Of a stretch of 64,000 nt of DNA, positions 28,744-37,213 are shown piece after piece. The translations under genes and the position numbers were made by a program. Origin of the DNA: Parabacteroides johnsonii DSM 18315 (GTDB taxonomy: Bacteria > Bacteroidota > Bacteroidia > Bacteroidales > Tannerellaceae). Position 1 is the first letter of the stretch. Each line of letters opens with the position of its first letter. The notes beneath the pieces are model-generated. The model was not told where the DNA came from. It made no database searches and saw only the letters and a list, made by a program, of their open reading frames with translations. The stretch spans positions 4,464,001 to 4,528,000 of the forward strand of contig NZ_CP102285.1 in assembly GCF_025151045.1 (NCBI RefSeq), in the 5' to 3' direction.

Positions 28744-31230
28744 TTAGTCCATTTCGTACATGTCCGGTTCCTCATTTCGACTTTTACTTTTGTCTTTCTT
28801 CTTGTTCATATTCCCAAAGTTATAAGTCAGGGTAAAACCAACTCTTCTGCCACCGCGCCAGTTCTCAGAATCCTGCCAGAAACCGTCTCCGGATGTAACA
28901 GTGCGGAATCTGCGGGAATCCAGCAAATCACGTGCATTAATACTTAACGTCAATTTGTCTTTTAAGAAAGACTTGCGCAACCCAAGGTCGACGGAGTAGT
29001 TCGGTTCGCGGTATCCTTGTGCCATCAAGCGTTTGGAGTTGTAATTGCCTGTACCCTGTAGAGAAATGCCCCAAGGAAGACTGACGTTGGCAATCATGCG
29101 TACGTTCCAGTTGAAACTTTCGTCCTCCTCGCCGGTGACAGGCGCTTCCGCTCCTTCGGGCAGGTAACTGAAACCGTCCAATTTGGAGTAGTAGAGGTTT
29201 ACAGTCGTTGTCAGGCTAAGGATACTGAATAGATTGTTTTTTCCAACGATTTCCAGACCGCTATTTTGCTGGCGGGCTACGTTTTCGCTGGTCGTGTACA
29301 TTACATTGTCTGCCGTGTTCAAGAAACGAATGCGCTGGATCACGTCATCTGTCGAGCGATAGTAGCCGGACAATGATAAGGTATGGCCGGATTCCCAGGT
29401 CTTGATATAATTCAATTCGAAAGAATGGGAATATTCAGGTGTCAATTCCGGGTTACCGAAAGAAATGTTGGAAGCATCGGAAATATTGCGGAATGAATTT
29501 AACTGTCCACCCCAAGGACGACGCAAGCGACGGGTATAGTTCACTTGTATTTCATTGTTTTTAGGGAGGGCATAGGAGATAAAGGCACTTGGGAACAACT
29601 TGAAATAGTCTTTTTCGAAAGTTTCCGACGGCTTTCCGTTAAATTCCTGGTCGAAGTCCAGCGAGCGGGTATCCACACGCCAATATTCCCCACGCAGGCC
29701 GGCTTGGTAGCTCAGATTGTTCCACTTGCCCCCGTAAGTCATGTATAGGGCGTGCACATCCTGGTTATATAGAAAACGGTTGTAAAGTGCCTGATCCTGT
29801 TCGATGTCGGTAGCAGTTGTTCCGGAATAGGTATCCACAGGGCTGGATTCTCTTTGGAATGTCCCTTTATAACCCGCCTCGATCCGGCTTGCATCGGATA
29901 TTTTGTTTGTGTAGTCGGCTTGAACTTCCCAGTTTTTGTTTCTGATGTTGTTTTCCTGAGTCTGATATTCCTGTTTGTCGGTTAAGCCGGTGTCCGTATA
30001 CCGGGTTGATTGTTCGTAAATGCTCAGTCCGTCGTTCCTCCACTGATTATTGCTGACGGTCAAGTCTATGTTGCTGTTTTCCGAGAACTTATGCAAATAA
30101 TTCAATTCCAGGTTATACATTTTCATATCCGAGTTTCCGTCTGTCGTACGGTCGCTGGTGTAGACCGTATTCTTTTGCTTGTCTGTCGAAATATAATGGA
30201 TCGATTCGTTGTTGTCACCCCCTCCGGTCATGCCGGTCATGTTGAATGCCAGGTCGTCGCTTTTGGTGATGTGCCAGGTTGCCCCGATACGTCCGAACCA
30301 GTTGTTGTGTTGTCGTTTGGATCTGTTGGTCTGGTCGAGAAAACTGTTGTCGGTGGTATTTTCACGACTAGTGATTCCACCGCCTTTCATTTCCCGGTTC
30401 CGATAGCTCAGATTGGCATACGCATCCACTTTGCTACTGCTGTAGTTAATGTTTCCACTTGCCTGATAACCTCCGTCCGTATCGGCTCCGGCTTTTACGC
30501 TGCCGTAGTAACCGGGTTTCCGGTCATCCTTTAAAATAATGTTGATAATCCCGGCTGTTCCCTCCGGGCTATATTTAGCAGAGGGATTGGTAATGACTTC
30601 CACTTGTTTGATATCTTCTGCCGGCATCATTTCCAGAATGTCGGCCTGGTTGTCTGCTGTCAGTCCCGATGCTTTTCCGTTGATCCAGACTGTTACGCTG
30701 GAATTTCCACGCAATGAAACAGATCCTTCGTTATCGACTTCCACGGATGGGATATTGGCAAGCAAATCACTGGCCGATCCCCCTTCGGATGCGATATCTT
30801 GTGTTGCGTCGAAAACTTTTCTATCGAGCTCGAATCTCATTTGGGGCTTTTTGGCTACGATCTCCACTTCTCCCAATTGATTGGCATCTTCTTCCAGGGT
30901 GAGTTCTCCGAGATTAAGAGTTTGAGAATTGTTGCTGATTGTGATATTTTTAGAAATATCCGCGTAGCCTATATAGGAAAAAGTAACTACATATTCCCCT
31001 TTTTTCAATCCTCCGATACTGTAGTTTCCGTCGCTTCCGGTAACGGCTCCCTGCAATATTTTGTCCGAACCTTTTGCCTTAACCTGGACGGTTACAAATT
31101 CGAGTGGTCCCCCTAATTCACCGTCCATTACAATACCTTTAATCCTTCCGTCCGTTTCATTCCCTTTCATATCCGGAGCCAAACACAAAAGCATACCGGT
31201 TAAAAGTAAGCTCATCTTTTTTGTCATCAT
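28744..31230 (-). CDS. TonB-dependent receptor, outer membrane beta-barrel family
   Basis: An 828-residue outer-membrane receptor. I begin at 31230 (MMTKKMSLLLTG), since the open frame to 31287 adds 19 residues that look unlike a leader. After the signal comes a carboxypeptidase-regulatory-like domain (IKGIVMDGELGGPLEFVTV), then a plug (DLLANIPSVEVDNEGSVSLRG, INGKASGL, NPSAKYSPEGTAGIINI), then a barrel with Asn/Tyr-rich strands. The last residues are a charged tail (KKKDKSKSRNEEPDMYEMD), so it lacks the usual aromatic C-terminal residue. This is not a SusC: no partner SusD is present and the plug is of the OMP_b-brl_3/TonB type seen in iron or peptide uptake. Substrate unknown. Confidence 0.88.
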   Translation of the reverse strand: MMTKKMSLLLTGMLLCLAPDMKGNETDGRIKGIVMDGELGGPLEFVTVQVKAKGSDKILQGAVTGSDGNYSIGGLKKGEYVVTFSYIGYADISKNITISNNSQTLNLGELTLEEDANQLGEVEIVAKKPQMRFELDRKVFDATQDIASEGGSASDLLANIPSVEVDNEGSVSLRGNSSVTVWINGKASGLTADNQADILEMMPAEDIKQVEVITNPSAKYSPEGTAGIINIILKDDRKPGYYGSVKAGADTDGGYQASGNINYSSSKVDAYANLSYRNREMKGGGITSRENTTDNSFLDQTNRSKRQHNNWFGRIGATWHITKSDDLAFNMTGMTGGGDNNESIHYISTDKQKNTVYTSDRTTDGNSDMKMYNLELNYLHKFSENSNIDLTVSNNQWRNDGLSIYEQSTRYTDTGLTDKQEYQTQENNIRNKNWEVQADYTNKISDASRIEAGYKGTFQRESSPVDTYSGTTATDIEQDQALYNRFLYNQDVHALYMTYGGKWNNLSYQAGLRGEYWRVDTRSLDFDQEFNGKPSETFEKDYFKLFPSAFISYALPKNNEIQVNYTRRLRRPWGGQLNSFRNISDASNISFGNPELTPEYSHSFELNYIKTWESGHTLSLSGYYRSTDDVIQRIRFLNTADNVMYTTSENVARQQNSGLEIVGKNNLFSILSLTTTVNLYYSKLDGFSYLPEGAEAPVTGEEDESFNWNVRMIANVSLPWGISLQGTGNYNSKRLMAQGYREPNYSVDLGLRKSFLKDKLTLSINARDLLDSRRFRTVTSGDGFWQDSENWRGGRRVGFTLTYNFGNMNKKKDKSKSRNEEPDMYEMD

Positions 31231-31802
31231 CTTCCAAATCTGTCTTTTACATTTTACAAAACGATTTATTTGACTGCTATCAAACAAAAAGGTTTATTTG
31301 AAAAAATCAAAAATTAAGCAAAATCCTTTTGTGTGGTATGATGATAGATCTGGTATGCTATTTCTTTCCTTCTTCCCTTATTGTCATCTTTCTTAAAAAG
31401 CTATTGGTTCAAATCGAAACTACTACTGCATTTAATTCGATTTTCTACCCCATCTGATTCAAATTACCCGCAGAGGTAATATTTTTTAACAAACTAGTAT
31501 TTTTGCATATTGATGATAATGAGGTGTTTATGCGATATTGTCGTTTTAGGGGGGATATTGTTGTTTTTTTAGTGTATTTGGTTTGGGATATTGTTGCTGA
31601 TTTTAAAATTGTAGGTGTAAAGAAGAATGGAATTTGTATAATAAAGTTTACTCGGGTATACTTATTGTATAATCTTGTTTATTTAACAGTGTCTTACATC
31701 CTTTATAGGTTACTGTAAATCCTGCATTTTTCTGATAAAAAAGGACTTTTTCGCGATGAAGACGGTCGTCGTTGTCGTAAAAGAGGACTTCATTACCCAT
31801 AG
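31231..31802. other. AT-rich gap before the RHS remnant
   Basis: About 570 bp without a gene I can support. It lies between the divergent TonB receptor and the decayed RHS locus. A 71-codon frame at 31503-31718 has no family pattern and is low in GC, so I regard it as chance. The right part (about 31720-31800) may be eroded RHS coding DNA, but no frame gives clear RHS repeats there. Confidence 0.5.
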
Positions 31803-32090
31803 AATATTCAACTTAGAAGTGCAACTTCGCAGTGTGTTTCCCATGAAAAAACTTATATTCGTAAACAAACTGCAACTGATCACTTGAAAGGTACGGTTAT
31901 GATGGAAACTGTTTCAAATCTGGAATATGGAAATCCGAAGACAGTTGTGAGGGATTATGGAAATGGTTTGAGTGAAACAACGACTTCTGTTTTTAAGAAT
32001 GTTATAACAGAGGAAAAATGGATTCTCGGGTTATCTACGTCAGTAGCAAAACAGACTGTACGAAGTGGTGCAAGTTGGCTGATAAAACAG
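31803..32090 (+). pseudogene. Frame-shifted 5' remnant of an RHS-repeat gene
   Basis: After a TAG at 31800-31802 this frame gives RHS-like residues: SHEKTYIRKQTATDHLKG, LEYGNPKTVVRDYGNG, ETTTSVFKNVITEEKWILGL. These match the FnxTTYxYDxxGNP type of RHS repeats in Bacteroidales. At 32088-32093 the frame reads CAG TAT ATG. Adding one G after 32090 would give CAG GTA TAT GAG TAT and join the large downstream frame (VYEYNTNNQVSSKTSY). So a single-base deletion splits the gene, and its true N-terminal half is missing or eroded. Confidence 0.75.
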
Positions 32091-34375
32091 TATATGAGTA
32101 TAATACCAATAATCAGGTATCAAGTAAAACGAGCTATATAAATTCAGGTCAGGAACAAATTTCACAAGAAACTTATATGTATGATAAGTATGGAAGTCTT
32201 GAAAGTGAAAGTTCTGATAATGGAGTATCCAAGTCTTATGTACGTGATGCATTGGGGAGGTTGTCCAGTAATCGCGAGGAAGTAGATGGTTGTTGGTTCC
32301 AATGCAGCTACAACTATTCTTCTACAACAGGTTTGCCAGAGTCGAAAGTTTATAGTTTTTCTTCTGGAGGTAATGCTATTACCGAGAATTATATTTATCA
32401 AAATGGGACTTTGGTTGAAATAATGCAAGATGGACAACATTCTATTTGGAAATTGCTTTCTGAAGATGCTTTCGGGCATCCGACAGCAGTATCGACAGGT
32501 TCTTTGAATCGAACTTATTCTTATGATGATTATGGATTCCCGACTAACCGAAAATCTGTTAATTCTTCGGGAGCTGTTATTCAGGATTTCGGAATGTTGT
32601 TTGATCCCGTTACGGGCAACTTGAAGGCTCGCGGTGATAACAAATATAATAAGTTTGAACAATTCCGTTATGATAATCTGAATCGGTTGACCCAGGTCTA
32701 TATGGCAACATCGTTGGTGGCTACACCTTCTGTTGATGCTGAAAATGTATATTCCTATTTGGCGAATGGCAATTTGGCTTCAAAGAGTGATGTCGGTGTG
32801 TTTTCTTATGATAATGCCAGTAAACCGTATGCTGTGACAGGACTCGGATTAATAGGAGATGCTGTTCCTCCTCGTAGTCAGCAAGTGACTTATACCTCTT
32901 TTGAGCGACCGGCGTCCATTATCGAAAGTAATTATACGGCATTATTTTCTTATAACGGATCTGGAGAAAGAGTAAAAATGAATATTACCCGGAATAATAA
33001 AACTGAAATTCTCCGTTATTACTTAAACGGGAGTTATGAAGCCGATCACACTCCGGAGGGAGACACGGAACGGCTTTATATGGGAGGTGATGCTTATTCC
33101 GCTCCTGCTGTGCTAATAAAAAAGAATGGTAGTTGGAACTTGTATTATATTTGTCGTGATTATTTAGGTAGTATAACCCAGATGACAGATAGTAACGGCA
33201 CTTTGCTGCAGGAAGTGGGTTATGATGCTTGGGGACGGTTGCGTAATCCGAATACATTGGTTGCTTATCTGCCAAATATGGAACCGGAACTTCTTTTAGG
33301 GCGTGGTTATACGGGGCATGAACATTTGACAATGTTTGGTTTGGTGAATATGAATGCTCGGCTGTATGATCCGGCAGTAGGACGTTTCCTTAGCCCGGAT
33401 CCTTATGTGCAAGTTCCGGATTTCACACAAAGCTATAATCGTTTTAGTTATGCGATGAATAATCCGTTGGTGTACGTAGATGCTGATGGTGAAAATCCTT
33501 TATTGGTATTAGGATTGGTCATTGGTGCTTATATTGGAGGAGTTGCGACAAATCACGGAGAGCTAAATCCGTTCCGTTGGAATTATAGTTCTATTACTAC
33601 CTATTTAGGACTTGGATTTGGTGCATTGGTTGGTTATTATGGTGCATATGGGATTGTTTATCCTGGCAGTATGAGTATTGCCGGTTCAATCGGAACTCCC
33701 TGGGTAAGCGCTGGTACATCTGTTGCTGCATTGGGTCAAGGAACTGATTGGCGGTTTAATTTTGAATGGACGACTGCTGCCGGAGGTGGAGGCCAATATG
33801 GACATTCCGGCAATGCAGAAGTATCGGTGGATAAAGCAATTGCTAATGCGCAATCTTATTATTATAATTATCATACTCATTCTCAAGGTTCATCATTGGA
33901 TCCTATGGTCGTTTTATCTACAACTTTGTCTGGTACGTCGGAGGTCTATTATAGTAAACATTTTGGAACATGGATGGGAAAAGATTTCAAAGTGAGAAGT
34001 CAAAGTTGGGGTGGAAATCAATACACTGGAGGAAAAAATAAATTTGCAAAACAAATGGCTAAAAAGATAACGTGGGGAGGAAATGTTTTGGGGATTTATA
34101 ATGGAGTGAATACCTATCTTGATTGGCGTCGAGGAAATAGTTCGTCTCAACAATTTCTAATAGAGGAATTTTCGAATATTTATTCAACAGTAGGTGGCGT
34201 TTATGGAGCTGCTTGGGGCGTTGGTTGGGAAATGGGAAGACAAACAACCTACCAGACATGGTATCAACAATTAAAATATCGCTTTTGGTATAATCGAATG
34301 GAGAATTTAATTGGACCTCCTTCTGAAACAAATAAAATATATTGGAATGAATTTTATAAAAACTATCGGCCATGA
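32018..34375 (+). CDS. RHS repeat-associated core protein with C-terminal toxin-like tip (N-truncated)
   Basis: An open frame of 785 codons; true RHS sequence begins about 32090. RHS repeats (YEYNTNNQVSSKT, YDNLNRLTQVYMAT) lead to the conserved core: YLGSITQMTDSNG, GYDAWGRLRNP, GRGYTGHEHLTMFGLVNMNARLYDP (residues about 429-453), SPDPYVQVPDF and NRFSYAMNNPLVYVDADGE (to about residue 492). The last ~290 residues differ from the core: several Gly-rich hydrophobic stretches (LGLVIGAYIGGVA, STVGGVYGAAWGVGWEMG) and a YNYHTHSQGSS patch. In polymorphic toxins this position holds the toxin domain. The stop codon overlaps the next ATG (ATGA at 34372-34375), so the small membrane gene is translationally coupled, as expected for immunity. 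No signal peptide is left, so delivery is doubtful. Confidence 0.8.
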   Translation: MDSRVIYVSSKTDCTKWCKLADKTVYEYNTNNQVSSKTSYINSGQEQISQETYMYDKYGSLESESSDNGVSKSYVRDALGRLSSNREEVDGCWFQCSYNYSSTTGLPESKVYSFSSGGNAITENYIYQNGTLVEIMQDGQHSIWKLLSEDAFGHPTAVSTGSLNRTYSYDDYGFPTNRKSVNSSGAVIQDFGMLFDPVTGNLKARGDNKYNKFEQFRYDNLNRLTQVYMATSLVATPSVDAENVYSYLANGNLASKSDVGVFSYDNASKPYAVTGLGLIGDAVPPRSQQVTYTSFERPASIIESNYTALFSYNGSGERVKMNITRNNKTEILRYYLNGSYEADHTPEGDTERLYMGGDAYSAPAVLIKKNGSWNLYYICRDYLGSITQMTDSNGTLLQEVGYDAWGRLRNPNTLVAYLPNMEPELLLGRGYTGHEHLTMFGLVNMNARLYDPAVGRFLSPDPYVQVPDFTQSYNRFSYAMNNPLVYVDADGENPLLVLGLVIGAYIGGVATNHGELNPFRWNYSSITTYLGLGFGALVGYYGAYGIVYPGSMSIAGSIGTPWVSAGTSVAALGQGTDWRFNFEWTTAAGGGGQYGHSGNAEVSVDKAIANAQSYYYNYHTHSQGSSLDPMVVLSTTLSGTSEVYYSKHFGTWMGKDFKVRSQSWGGNQYTGGKNKFAKQMAKKITWGGNVLGIYNGVNTYLDWRRGNSSSQQFLIEEFSNIYSTVGGVYGAAWGVGWEMGRQTTYQTWYQQLKYRFWYNRMENLIGPPSETNKIYWNEFYKNYRP

Positions 34376-34839
34376 TTGATGTATTATATTATATGTACTA
34401 TCTGTTCTACCTAAAGAAATTGAAAGACGAAGAACCGCATGCAAGAACAATTTGGCTCTTAGGTATTTTCTTCTCTTATTGGGTATTCTGTGCTATTGAT
34501 TTATTTTTGCTTTTTTTCTTTTTGTATTCAATCTCTTTGGAATTTGCACTTATGATATTCTTTTTAGGAGTGCTGCTATTTTATTGGATTTATTCAAAAA
34601 AAGGAAGAGGAAAATTTGTTGTTGAAGAGAAGAAACCTCTTATTTACGGTAGTTTTTGTCTTTCGGTTATTTGGGCAATACTCTTTTTTGTGATAACTGT
34701 AGCCATGTTTCTTTCATCAGCTTTCATTGGGAAATATATGTATCAGCTTGTTGAACCTATGTCCCGAATGGTGTTTGGCGAATGATGAATTTTATAAAAA
34801 CTATCGGCCATGATTGATGTATTATATTATATGTACTAT
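34347..34839 (+). repeat. 55-bp direct repeat spanning RHS end and immunity start
   Basis: The 55 bp at 34347-34401 recur without change at 34785-34839, exactly 438 bp apart. Each copy contains the last 8-9 codons of the RHS gene, its stop codon and the first ten codons of the small membrane gene. In the second copy the RHS codons have no gene before them. This is the scar of a tandem duplication or of replacement of a toxin-tip/immunity module. Confidence 0.9.
34372..34785 (+). CDS. Putative immunity membrane protein, copy 1
   Basis: A 137-residue membrane protein that begins inside the RHS stop codon (ATGA overlap). It has a charged, amphipathic start (MIDVLYYMYYLFYLKKLKDE), then two long hydrophobic segments, a basic loop (SKKGRGKFVVEEKKPL) and a third hydrophobic helix, ending GKYMYQLVEPMSRMVFGE. 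A small polytopic protein coupled to an RHS tip is the normal layout of toxin-immunity pairs, and a membrane location would suit a toxin that acts on membranes or from the periplasm. No family name is recognised. Its first 20 residues and adjacent DNA are duplicated in copy 2. Confidence 0.65.
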   Translation: MIDVLYYMYYLFYLKKLKDEEPHARTIWLLGIFFSYWVFCAIDLFLLFFFLYSISLEFALMIFFLGVLLFYWIYSKKGRGKFVVEEKKPLIYGSFCLSVIWAILFFVITVAMFLSSAFIGKYMYQLVEPMSRMVFGE

Positions 34840-35193
34840 TTGTTCTATTTAAAGAAGCTGAAAGATACGGAGCCACATGTTAGGACGATATGGGGAATTA
34901 GTTTTCTTTTCTTTTGTGTAGCAATAGGAGGATTGAACTTGATATGGGTAGTTCTGTTTTCAAAAATGGTAAATTTTTGGATTATGATGGCTTTTTTCCC
35001 ATTGATAATTCTAATAATGTATGTAATTTATTATAGATCAGGTAAAGGACAGTATATAGTAGAACATAAAAAACCTCTTTTTAGGAACAGTATGTTTTTA
35101 TCGATTTGTTTTGCAATTGTATTTACTTTTTTGTGCGTGTCTTTACTTGTAATAGTTCCTGTTTTGATAAGACCTATATTACAGTTATATTAG
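34810..35193 (+). CDS. Putative immunity membrane protein, copy 2
   Basis: A 127-residue paralogue of the preceding gene. The first 19 residues are identical, and PHxRTIW is shared; after that the hydrophobic segments diverge strongly while the pattern (two helices, basic loop KGQYIVEHKKPL, C-terminal helix) is kept. It is preceded by a vestige of the RHS 3' end (34785-34812). Strong divergence after a conserved start suggests that it may protect against a different toxin tip, acquired earlier and retained as an orphan immunity gene. Confidence 0.65.
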   Translation: MIDVLYYMYYLFYLKKLKDTEPHVRTIWGISFLFFCVAIGGLNLIWVVLFSKMVNFWIMMAFFPLIILIMYVIYYRSGKGQYIVEHKKPLFRNSMFLSICFAIVFTFLCVSLLVIVPVLIRPILQLY

Positions 35194-35200
35194 ACTAGAA

Positions 35201-35335
35201 ATGATTGTAGATGTATTATATGTACTATTTGTTCTATTTAAAGAAGCTGAAAGATATGCAGCTATATGGGAGAACGGTATAGGCGTTGGTTTTGTAGGAA
35301 AATATATGTTGCAATTCGTGAAGCCTATGTCATAA
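35201..35335 (+). pseudogene. Remnant of a third immunity-gene copy
   Basis: An intact 44-codon frame that is an internally deleted, frame-altered copy of the two genes before it. DNA at 35214-35256 is identical to 34825-34867 (43 bp) but is read in another frame because of a 5-bp loss near its start. The end (VGFVGKYMLQFVKPMS) matches the C-terminus of copy 1 (FIGKYMYQLVEPMS), so the middle was lost. It is unlikely to be functional. Confidence 0.7.
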
Positions 35336-35368
35336 ATAATATTAGATTAATTAAAGATATAATTAAGA

Positions 35369-36319
35369 ATGAAAAAGTTGATTTTATTTCTGCTCCTGCC
35401 TATCCTTTTAGGCAGTTGCGCTCCTAAAGTGTTGACGCATATAGAAAAGAAATATCCTTCCCGGATAGTAGCGGATGACGTGCGCCTATATGGGGTAGGA
35501 CAAGTTGTGCCGGAAACGGCAGAGCGGATCGGGAGTGTACAAGTCGTGGACGGTGGGGCATCCACCAAATGTAATTATGAACAAGTAGTGGCATTGGCAA
35601 AATTGGAGACGGCGAAGAATGGCGGGAATGTTTTGGCATTGACGGATCATCGGAAGCCATCGTTACTGGGTAGCAGCTGTCATCAGATTGCAGGCGATAT
35701 GCTTTGGATCGGAGATACGGTAAATTGGGAAACAGGGATAGCTTCTGATTTGTCTGCTTCGGTTGGTGATAAAAATACTACCGGTGTGGTTAAAAGTGAT
35801 TTTCAGCATAGTACTTTCTATGTTAATGTAGGTTATGCTTTTATAATCAGCAAATTTTATCTTCCCTCGGGTACGTCGGGTAATCCTAAAAACGGTATGG
35901 ATTGGCAATTAGGTTATGATTGGGTGGCAAGGAGTGGCTTTGGTGCCGGGTTGATGTATTCGGGCTATAAGTCATCCTTTACGTATTCGAATGTGGATGT
36001 GAAAGTGGGACTTGCATACGTGGCGCCTCAGTTTGTGATGAAACAAAAAGTAGGTCGTTGGGGGATTGAAGAAAAATTCGGTATCGGTTATTTCAAGTAT
36101 CGGGAATCAGCGAAAGGCACGAGCGCTTCTCTTTCGGGTGTGGGGTATGATTTCTTGTTCGGGGCGGAATATTATTTGTCTGACCACGTCGGGATCGGAG
36201 CTAACCTTGGATATATCGGAGGCTCTTTACCGAAGCAAGATTCTGCGGAGTATGGAGATGAGGAGCATACCGGAATCTTTCGTTTGCACATTGATGCCGG
36301 AGTGCGGTTTCATTTCTGA
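35369..36319 (+). CDS. Lipoprotein with outer-membrane beta-barrel-like domain
   Basis: A 316-residue lipoprotein (ILLGSC, Cys17). Residues about 20-130 form a small domain with DDVRLYGVGQVVPETAERIGS and a VALAKLETAKNGGNVLALTDH helix-strand unit, resembling the YdgH/RcsF-like fold. Residues about 145-316 have alternating aromatic strands (FYVNVGYAFII, DWQLGYDWVARSGFGAGLMYSG, FGIGYFKYRES, GIGANLGYIGG) ending IDAGVRFHF, which is a typical C-terminal outer-membrane barrel strand. The role is unknown. It stands alone between the RHS locus and a response regulator. Confidence 0.6.
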   Translation: MKKLILFLLLPILLGSCAPKVLTHIEKKYPSRIVADDVRLYGVGQVVPETAERIGSVQVVDGGASTKCNYEQVVALAKLETAKNGGNVLALTDHRKPSLLGSSCHQIAGDMLWIGDTVNWETGIASDLSASVGDKNTTGVVKSDFQHSTFYVNVGYAFIISKFYLPSGTSGNPKNGMDWQLGYDWVARSGFGAGLMYSGYKSSFTYSNVDVKVGLAYVAPQFVMKQKVGRWGIEEKFGIGYFKYRESAKGTSASLSGVGYDFLFGAEYYLSDHVGIGANLGYIGGSLPKQDSAEYGDEEHTGIFRLHIDAGVRFHF

Positions 36320-36333
36320 TCGGCGGATTTGAT

Positions 36334-36372
36334 AACCGGGAGAGGCTGAATCAGATTCGGTTTCTCCCGGTT
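36334..36372. terminator. Hairpin between convergent genes
   Basis: AACCGGGAGA (36334-36343) pairs perfectly with TCTCCCGGTT (36363-36372). Only short T stretches flank it. It lies between the convergent lipoprotein and response-regulator genes. Confidence 0.6.
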
Positions 36373-36382
36373 GGATTGTCCG

Positions 36383-37054
36383 TCAGAAATCCAGTTGATA
36401 TCCGATGCATGGATATGTTTGGATGCTGATGCATTTATCTTGCGTGAATTTTTTGCGGAGTTGTGAGATAATATTATTCAGGCTTTCTTCGCTCAAATCG
36501 TTTCCCCATATTTCTTCGAGCAGTTGTTTGCGTGTGACTACCTGTTTTTTATTGGAGTATAGCTTTTGTAGAACCAGAAATTCTTTCGGAGATAGTTTTT
36601 CAATCTTTTTATCCGGACAAATCAAAAGATGTTTGGTCGTGTCTACCTGATAAGTATCGATCGTCCACATCGCTATCGTCTGTTTTTCGGGCTGTTGCAA
36701 TAGTTTTCGAATCTGGAATATCAATTCCGTAATGTCATACGGTTTTTTGATGTAGTGGTTGGCTCCTGTGTCGTAGCTCCGGATGATCTCTGTCCCGTCG
36801 GTATGCGAAGAGGCTATGATAACTGGGAGTTGCGGGTATTGTGAGCGGATAGCTGGAAGGATGTCGAGGCAGTTTTGATTGTTTACTTTAATATCCAATA
36901 TCAGCAAATCCGGCAGCAGGGAAGCCAAACTGTCTTGAAGCCCATTTAATGTTGTCCTGAAATCTACTTCAAATCCGTTTTCTGCCAAGGCTTGTGTGAT
37001 CAAATTCCCTAAGATTTGATCGTCTTCGATGTATATGAGTTTGTTGTTTGTCAT
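36383..37054 (-). CDS. OmpR/PhoB-type response regulator (orphan)
   Basis: A 223-residue regulator when started at 37054 (MTNNKLIYIEDD); the open frame reaches 37105 but the first 17 residues there look like a chance extension. The receiver has acidic Asp11/Asp12, phospho-acceptor Asp54 in LLILDIKVNNQ and the conserved Lys in IKKPYD. The usual Pro after the Asp (LDxMMPG) is replaced by VNN. Residues about 125-223 form the winged helix (KLSPKEFLVLQKLYSNKKQ, RKQLLEEIWG, NIISQLRKKF). No histidine kinase is adjacent, so the partner is encoded elsewhere. It is divergent from ddh. Confidence 0.85.
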   Translation of the reverse strand: MTNNKLIYIEDDQILGNLITQALAENGFEVDFRTTLNGLQDSLASLLPDLLILDIKVNNQNCLDILPAIRSQYPQLPVIIASSHTDGTEIIRSYDTGANHYIKKPYDITELIFQIRKLLQQPEKQTIAMWTIDTYQVDTTKHLLICPDKKIEKLSPKEFLVLQKLYSNKKQVVTRKQLLEEIWGNDLSEESLNNIISQLRKKFTQDKCISIQTYPCIGYQLDF

Positions 37055-37154
37055 TCCCTTTTTTTGTTTTAGGAAGCAAGATAATAAAAACATCACATAT
37101 GACATAGGATGAGGGTACCTCTTTTTATTTTAAACAAAAACAACATACCCCTCT

Positions 37155-37185
37155 TTTGTCAATCCCCTAATTATAACTACTTTTG
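37155..37185 (+). promoter_or_regulatory. Bacteroidetes-type promoter of ddh
   Basis: TTTG (37155-37158), a 19-bp spacer and TACTTTTG (37178-37185) fit the -33/-7 consensus exactly. The ATG follows 28 bp later. Confidence 0.75.
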
Positions 37186-37213
37186 TGGCTGAAGAAAAAG
37201 TAAAAACTAAAGT

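Noticed and set aside
31503-31718. 71-codon frame before the RHS remnant
   Set aside because: Low-complexity hydrophobic residues with no known pattern; upstream sequence gives no promoter boxes.
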